NCBI RefSeq assembly: GCF_963378105.1
Contig: NZ_OY726398.1
Span: forward strand, 1,550,001 to 1,614,000
DNA from: Mycolicibacter sp. MU0102
GTDB taxonomy: Bacteria > Actinomycetota > Actinomycetes > Mycobacteriales > Mycobacteriaceae
Length of the DNA: 64,000 nucleotides
Direction of reading: 5' to 3'
A program made the position numbers and the translations under genes. Shown one piece after another: positions 60,192-64,000 of the stretch (position 1 is its first letter; the number at the start of each line of letters is the position of its first letter). Below the pieces are notes generated by a model, which worked only from the letters and a program-made list of their open reading frames with translations, was not told where the DNA came from and searched no databases.

Positions 60192-60268
60192 TGCCTCGTT
60201 CGCAGGTGACGCTGGTGCTGGTCAGCCTGATTGTGCTGGTGATCGTCAGCTGGCTGCTGACGCGTTGA
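60191..60268 (+). CDS. 25-aa single-helix membrane micropeptide
   Basis: ATG 60191 to TGA 60266-60268 encodes 25 residues: a short MPRSQ head, a hydrophobic helix (VTLVLVSLIVLVIVSWLL) and TR end. The ATG shares its A with the TGA stop of the preceding gene (TGATG), so it is probably read by termination-reinitiation. Coding is inferred from the coupling and the clean transmembrane character, strong GTG/CTG codon use notwithstanding. Confidence 0.55.
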   Translation: MPRSQVTLVLVSLIVLVIVSWLLTR

Positions 60269-60318
60269 CCCGTTAGACCCGCCGTACCGGGCCCAGAGTT
60301 ACCCGCGTCGACCTCTGT

Positions 60319-60324
60319 TATGCT
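60319..60324 (+). promoter_or_regulatory. -10 element of the sulfate operon leader
   Basis: TATGCT ends 7 bases before ATG 60332, the leaderless spacing seen elsewhere in the window. This is the likely promoter of the leader ORF and the subI-cysT-cysW-cysA operon. Confidence 0.6.
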
Positions 60325-60331
60325 TCCCCGC

Positions 60332-60430
60332 ATGTTCGCAGCGACCGGTGACCGGCAGCGCCAGTTTTTGGCGTTCCCGAAGCTCGCCGTGATCACTTCC
60401 GCTGTGGCCGACCTGCACTGTTGTCGTTGA
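60332..60430 (+). CDS. Leaderless polycysteine leader peptide upstream of subI
   Basis: 32 codons: begins MFAATGDRQRQF and ends LHCCR before TGA 60428-60430. Tandem Cys codons just before the stop, a leaderless -10 spacing and position 127 bases before a sulfate-uptake gene match the polycysteine sORFs known in mycobacteria to act as cysteine-responsive attenuators. When Cys-tRNA is low, ribosomes would stall at the Cys codons and alter leader folding. Confidence 0.75.
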   Translation: MFAATGDRQRQFLAFPKLAVITSAVADLHCCR

Positions 60431-60490
60431 TACCGCAACCGTCGGCGTGCCGGTGTCGTCTTTGTTGACGCACGTTCTCTGAATCGAACG

Positions 60491-60551
60491 CCTTTCGCGA
60501 TCCGACGGACAAGCATTCTTGCCGACGTCTAAACGGATTCGCCCGGAAAGG
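60491..60551 (+). promoter_or_regulatory. Possible sequestration of the subI ribosome binding site
   Basis: CCTTTC (60491-60496) is perfectly complementary to GAAAGG (60546-60551), the Shine-Dalgarno region of subI. Pairing would hide the site; stalling on the upstream Cys codons could shift folding and open it. Six pairs plus a possible G-U only, so this is an inference. Confidence 0.4.
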
Positions 60552-60557
60552 TCATCA

Positions 60558-61589
60558 ATGCCCAATACCATCGCGCGCAGCATCGCGCTGGCACTGGCTG
60601 CCGCCACGGCAGTCACCACACTCGCCGGGTGTGGCGGTGGACCCAGCGATGTCGTTGGAGGTGGCGAGCGCTCGGATGCGCACACCACCCTGACGCTGGT
60701 GGCCTACGCGGTTCCCGAACCCGGTTGGAGCAAGGTGATCCCGGCCTTCTACAACACCAAGGAGGGCGCCGATGTTCAGGTCGTCACCTCCTACGGCGCA
60801 TCGGGCGATCAGTCCCGCGGCGTTGCCAGCGGCAAGCCCGCCGACATCGTGAACTTCTCGGTGGAACCCGACGTCACTCGACTGGTGAAGGCCGGCAAGG
60901 TCGCCGAGGACTGGAACGCCGATGTCACCAGGGGTATCCCGTTCGGTTCGGTGGTGACTTTGGTAGTCCGGCAGGGCAATCCCAAGCACATCAACGGCTG
61001 GGACGACCTGCTGCGGCCCGGGGTCGAAGTGATCAGCCCCAGCCCACTGAGCTCTGGATCTGCCAAATGGAATCTGCTGGCTCCGTACGCCGTCAAAAGC
61101 GAGGGCGGCAAGAACCCGCAGGCCGGCCTGGACTTCATCGAAAAGCTGGTCAGTGACCATTTCAAGCTGCGCCCGGGCTCTGGTCGCGAGGCCACCGATG
61201 TGTTCCTGCAGGGCAGTGGCGACGTGCTGATCAGCTACGAGAACGAGGCCATCGCGGTCGAGCGCAAGGGCAAACCGGTGGAGCACGTCAACCCGTCGCA
61301 GACCTTCAAGATCGAGAACCCGTTGGCTGTGGTGACCTCCAGCCGCCACCTGGACACCGTCACCGCGTTCAAGAATTTCCAGTACACGGCGGCGGCGCAG
61401 CGCCTCTGGGCCGAAGCCGGGTTCCGTCCGGCCGACCCGAGCATCGCCGACGAGTTCCGCCACGCGTTCCCGGATCCCGACAAGCTGTGGACGATCGCCG
61501 ACCTCGGCGGGTGGGACGTCGTCGACAACTCCCTCTTCGATAAGTCGAGTGGCGCCATCACCAAGATCTACACCCGGGTCACCGGATGA
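60558..61589 (+). CDS. subI: Sulfate ABC transporter substrate-binding lipoprotein
   Basis: 343 aa from ATG 60558, preceded by GGAAAGG (60545-60551). ATAVTTLAGCGGGP is a lipobox with Cys near 25. YAVPEPGWSKVIPAF, VVTSYGASGDQSRG and DVLISYENEAIAVERKG are hallmarks of sulfate/thiosulfate-binding proteins. It delivers sulfate to the CysTWA channel for cysteine synthesis. Overlaps cysT by four bases (ATGA). Confidence 0.95.
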   Translation: MPNTIARSIALALAAATAVTTLAGCGGGPSDVVGGGERSDAHTTLTLVAYAVPEPGWSKVIPAFYNTKEGADVQVVTSYGASGDQSRGVASGKPADIVNFSVEPDVTRLVKAGKVAEDWNADVTRGIPFGSVVTLVVRQGNPKHINGWDDLLRPGVEVISPSPLSSGSAKWNLLAPYAVKSEGGKNPQAGLDFIEKLVSDHFKLRPGSGREATDVFLQGSGDVLISYENEAIAVERKGKPVEHVNPSQTFKIENPLAVVTSSRHLDTVTAFKNFQYTAAAQRLWAEAGFRPADPSIADEFRHAFPDPDKLWTIADLGGWDVVDNSLFDKSSGAITKIYTRVTG

Positions 61590-62437
61590 GCGCGGCACTG
61601 GTCACCGAGGAGACTCGGCCCGGCGAGGGTGGCAGCCATTCGAAATTCCGGCGTGAAGGGGTGTCGCTGCGCGTCGGTGCCGCCACGGTGTGGCTGTCGC
61701 TGATCGTGTTGGCGCCGCTGGCCGCGATCGCCTGGCAGGCGGGCGGCGGTGGATGGCGCGCGTTTCAGTTGGCGGTCAGCTCGCACGCTGCACTGCAGTC
61801 GTTCCGGGTGACGCTGACCATCGCAGCCGGCGTCACGGTGCTCAACCTGGTGTTCGGCCTATTGATCGCCTGGGTCCTGGTGCGCGACGACTTCTTTGGC
61901 AAGCGCTTCATCGATGTGATCATCGATCTGCCGTTCGCGTTGCCCACCATCGTCGCGAGTCTGGTGATGCTGGCGCTCTACGGCCCTGCCAGCCCGGTGC
62001 ACGTGCACCTGCAGCACACCGCCTGGGGCGTCGGCCTGGCGCTGGCGTTCGTCACGTTGCCCTTCGTGGTGCGGTCCGTGCAACCAGTGCTGCTGGAGAT
62101 CGACCGGGAGGTCGAGGAAGCGGCCGCGTCGCTGGGTGCCTCCGGGCTGACCATCTTCCGCGCGGTGGTGCTACCGGCACTGACCCCGGCACTACTGACG
62201 GGGGCGGGGCTGGCGTTCTCGCGGGCGATCGGCGAGTTCGGCTCGGTGGTGTTGATCGGTGGCGCGGTGCCCGGTAAGACCGAAGTGTCCTCGCAGTGGA
62301 TCCGCACGCTGATCGAGAACGACGACCGCACCGGTGCGGCGGCGATCTCGTTGGTGCTGCTCGGGGTTTCGTTCCTGGTGCTGCTCGCGTTGCGGGTGCT
62401 GGGATCGCGAGTGAGCAAGCGGCAGGAGAGGTCCTGA
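61586..62437 (+). CDS. cysT: Sulfate ABC transporter permease CysT
   Basis: 283 aa, six to seven helices, with the EAA loop EEAAASLGASGLTIFRAVVL (about 172-191) that docks to the ATPase. The N-terminal ~30 residues are hydrophilic. Overlaps subI; cysW begins one base after its stop. Confidence 0.94.
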   Translation: MSAALVTEETRPGEGGSHSKFRREGVSLRVGAATVWLSLIVLAPLAAIAWQAGGGGWRAFQLAVSSHAALQSFRVTLTIAAGVTVLNLVFGLLIAWVLVRDDFFGKRFIDVIIDLPFALPTIVASLVMLALYGPASPVHVHLQHTAWGVGLALAFVTLPFVVRSVQPVLLEIDREVEEAAASLGASGLTIFRAVVLPALTPALLTGAGLAFSRAIGEFGSVVLIGGAVPGKTEVSSQWIRTLIENDDRTGAAAISLVLLGVSFLVLLALRVLGSRVSKRQERS

Positions 62438-62438
62438 T

Positions 62439-63251
62439 ATGACGTCGACACGGAAATTCCGCTATCTGTTCCGCTTCCTGGCGGTGGCCTACGTCAGCTT
62501 GCTGTTGATCGTCCCGGTGTCGCTGATCCTGTGGCGCAGCTTCGAGCCCGGTTTCGGGCAGTTCGTCGACTACATCTCCACACCGGCTGCCATCTCGGCA
62601 CTGCAGCTGTCGCTGCTGGTGGTGGCGATTGTGGTGCCGCTGAATGTCATCTTCGGTATTCCGACGGCATTGGTATTGGCGCGCAATAAGTTCCGCGGCA
62701 AGGGCGTGCTGCAGGCGGTCATTGATCTGCCCTTCGCGGTCTCTCCGGTGATCGTCGGTGTGGCGCTGGTCGTGCTGTGGGGATCTGCCGGGTTGTTGGG
62801 CTTCGTCGAGAACGACTGGGGCTTCAAGATCATCTTCGGCCTGCCCGGCATCGTGCTGGCCAGCATCTTCGTCACGCTGCCGTTCGTGATCCGGGAAGTC
62901 GAACCGGTGCTGCACGAACTGGGCACCGATATGGAGGAAGCGTCGGCCACGCTGGGTTCGAGCTGGTGGCAGACGTTCTGGCGGATCACGTTGCCCTCGA
63001 TCCGTTGGGGGCTGACGTACGGGATCGTGCTGACAGTGGCGCGCACCCTCGGCGAGTACGGCGCGGTGTTGATCGTGTCGTCGAATCTGCCCGGAAAGTC
63101 CCAGACGCTGACGCTGCTGGTGTCTGACCGTTACAACCGCGGCGCCGAATACGGCGCCTACGCCTTGTCCACGCTGCTGATGACAGTGTCGGTGTTGGTC
63201 TTGATCGTTCAGGTGGTGCTCGACGTTCGGGCCGGAAAGGGAAACAAATGA
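62439..63251 (+). CDS. cysW: Sulfate ABC transporter permease CysW
   Basis: 270 aa, about six helices; EAA loop EEASATLGSSWWQTFWRITL (about 167-186). Forms the heterodimeric channel with CysT. Good Shine-Dalgarno (GGAGAGG) inside the end of cysT; the stop overlaps cysA by four bases. Confidence 0.94.
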   Translation: MTSTRKFRYLFRFLAVAYVSLLLIVPVSLILWRSFEPGFGQFVDYISTPAAISALQLSLLVVAIVVPLNVIFGIPTALVLARNKFRGKGVLQAVIDLPFAVSPVIVGVALVVLWGSAGLLGFVENDWGFKIIFGLPGIVLASIFVTLPFVIREVEPVLHELGTDMEEASATLGSSWWQTFWRITLPSIRWGLTYGIVLTVARTLGEYGAVLIVSSNLPGKSQTLTLLVSDRYNRGAEYGAYALSTLLMTVSVLVLIVQVVLDVRAGKGNK

Positions 63252-64000
63252 GCAACGCAATCACGGTGCGCGGGGCGAACAAGCGCTACGGCGACTTCGT
63301 CGCATTGGATAACGTCGACTTCGCGGTCCCGTCCGGTTCGCTCACGGCCCTGCTCGGCCCCAGCGGCTCGGGTAAATCGACGCTGCTGCGGGCCATCGCC
63401 GGCCTGGACCACCCGGACAGCGGAACGGTCACCATCAACGGAGTCGACGTCACCGGTGTGCCGCCGCAGCGGCGCGGGATCGGGTTCGTCTTCCAGCACT
63501 ACGCGGCGTTCAAGCACATGACGGTGCGCGACAACGTGGCGTTCGGGCTCAAGATCCGCAAGCGGCCCAAGGCAGAGATCAAGGACAAGGTAGACAACCT
63601 GCTGGAAGTGGTGGGGCTCAGCGGTTTCCAGACCCGCTATCCCAACCAGCTCTCCGGCGGTCAGCGCCAGCGGATGGCACTGGCACGGGCCCTTGCGGTG
63701 GACCCGCAGGTGTTGCTGCTCGACGAGCCGTTCGGGGCGTTGGACGCCAAGGTTAGGGAAGACCTGCGGGCTTGGCTGCGCCGCCTGCACGACGAGGTGC
63801 ACGTCACCACGGTGCTGGTCACCCACGACCAGGCCGAGGCGCTGGACGTCGCAGACCGGATCGCCGTGCTGAACCAGGGCCGCATCGAGCAGCTCGGCAC
63901 CCCGACCGAGGTCTACGACGCTCCGGCGAACGCGTTCGTCATGTCGTTCTTGGGTGCGGTGTCCTCGCTCAACGGGGCCCTGGTCCGTCCGCACGACATC
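63248..64000 (+). CDS. cysA: Sulfate ABC transporter ATP-binding protein (partial, 3' end outside window)
   Basis: The first 251 codons. Walker A GPSGSGKSTLLRAIAGLD (about 38-55), Q-loop FVFQHYAAFKHMTVRDNV, signature LSGGQRQRMALARAL, Walker B VLLLDEPFGALDAKVRE and switch His VTHDQAEAL are all present. Drives sulfate import with CysT/CysW. The C-terminal regulatory domain lies beyond the window. Confidence 0.96.
   Translation, partial: MSNAITVRGANKRYGDFVALDNVDFAVPSGSLTALLGPSGSGKSTLLRAIAGLDHPDSGTVTINGVDVTGVPPQRRGIGFVFQHYAAFKHMTVRDNVAFGLKIRKRPKAEIKDKVDNLLEVVGLSGFQTRYPNQLSGGQRQRMALARALAVDPQVLLLDEPFGALDAKVREDLRAWLRRLHDEVHVTTVLVTHDQAEALDVADRIAVLNQGRIEQLGTPTEVYDAPANAFVMSFLGAVSSLNGALVRPHDI

Noticed and set aside
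1..64000. tRNA/rRNA genes, CRISPR arrays, insertion sequences or prophage
   Set aside because: No cloverleaf-like, spacer-repeat or transposase/integrase features were seen; the accessory blocks show no flanking repeats or tRNA attachment sites.

Overview
The window is high-GC actinobacterial DNA and almost certainly comes from a Mycobacterium-type chromosome. The evidence is gene content and order: mobA-rpfE-valS-folC-ndk-rne-rplU-rpmA-obg-proB-nadE, a cyclase/MscS pair, proA-MoxR-VWA, nadD-rsfS-gpgP-octT-degV, eis, comEA-comEC-holA-rpsT, lepA-lppR and subI-cysT-cysW-cysA. From memory, this follows the M. tuberculosis block running roughly from mobA (Rv2453c) down to cysA1 (Rv2397c). MmpS/MmpL, an Eis acetyltransferase, a methylglucose-lipopolysaccharide (MGLP) octanoyltransferase and a free-standing PE-PPE-type hydrolase point the same way. 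The species cannot be named from the sequence alone.

Layout. 1-8.4 kb: end of mobA, a long AT-variable non-coding stretch, a short RpfE, a saccharopine-dehydrogenase-like enoyl reductase, a DUF937 protein with a strong terminator, then the valS-folC-DUF4233-ndk operon. 8.4-15 kb: RNase E, L21, L27, Obg and ProB. 15-20.4 kb: an accessory block (PE-PPE-type hydrolase, TetR, P450, MFS, sirtuin, cysteine hydrolase) placed between proB and nadE. 20.4-34 kb: nadE, methyltransferase, tautomerase, ribokinase, a transmembrane class III cyclase homologue with altered active site coupled to an MscS channel with a cNMP-binding-like domain, proA, MoxR/VWA, a reductase and a methyltransferase. 34-37.4 kb: nadD-rsfS-gpgP-octT-degV. 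37.4-46.4 kb: MmpS/MmpL, lipoprotein, DapB-like protein, Eis and a pair of acyl-CoA dehydrogenases. 46.4-52.9 kb: lipoprotein, comEA/comEC/holA, rpsT, an MBL-fold protein, a CBS protein and a PemK-like protein. 52.9-55 kb: two tandem secreted paralogues with shared leader and terminator elements. 55-64 kb: lepA, lppR, GH15 trehalase, two tiny membrane proteins, and the sulfate ABC operon with an upstream leader peptide.

The observations most worth following up are: (1) a leaderless 32-codon ORF ending in Cys-Cys upstream of the sulfate transporter operon, matching the polycysteine attenuator type known in mycobacteria; (2) lepA has no in-frame ATG, GTG or TTG before its P-loop and apparently starts at ATC or ATT; (3) the cyclase homologue and its overlapping channel gene both lack key nucleotide-handling residues, suggesting a repurposed sensor-channel pair; (4) the duplicated secreted genes carry a 16-bp perfect palindrome and near-identical terminators; (5) a textbook TetR operator lies inside the P450 promoter; (6) a 25-aa membrane micropeptide is translationally coupled to its upstream gene. 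Positions were counted by hand. Family calls rest on motif recognition and remembered homologues, without database searches.
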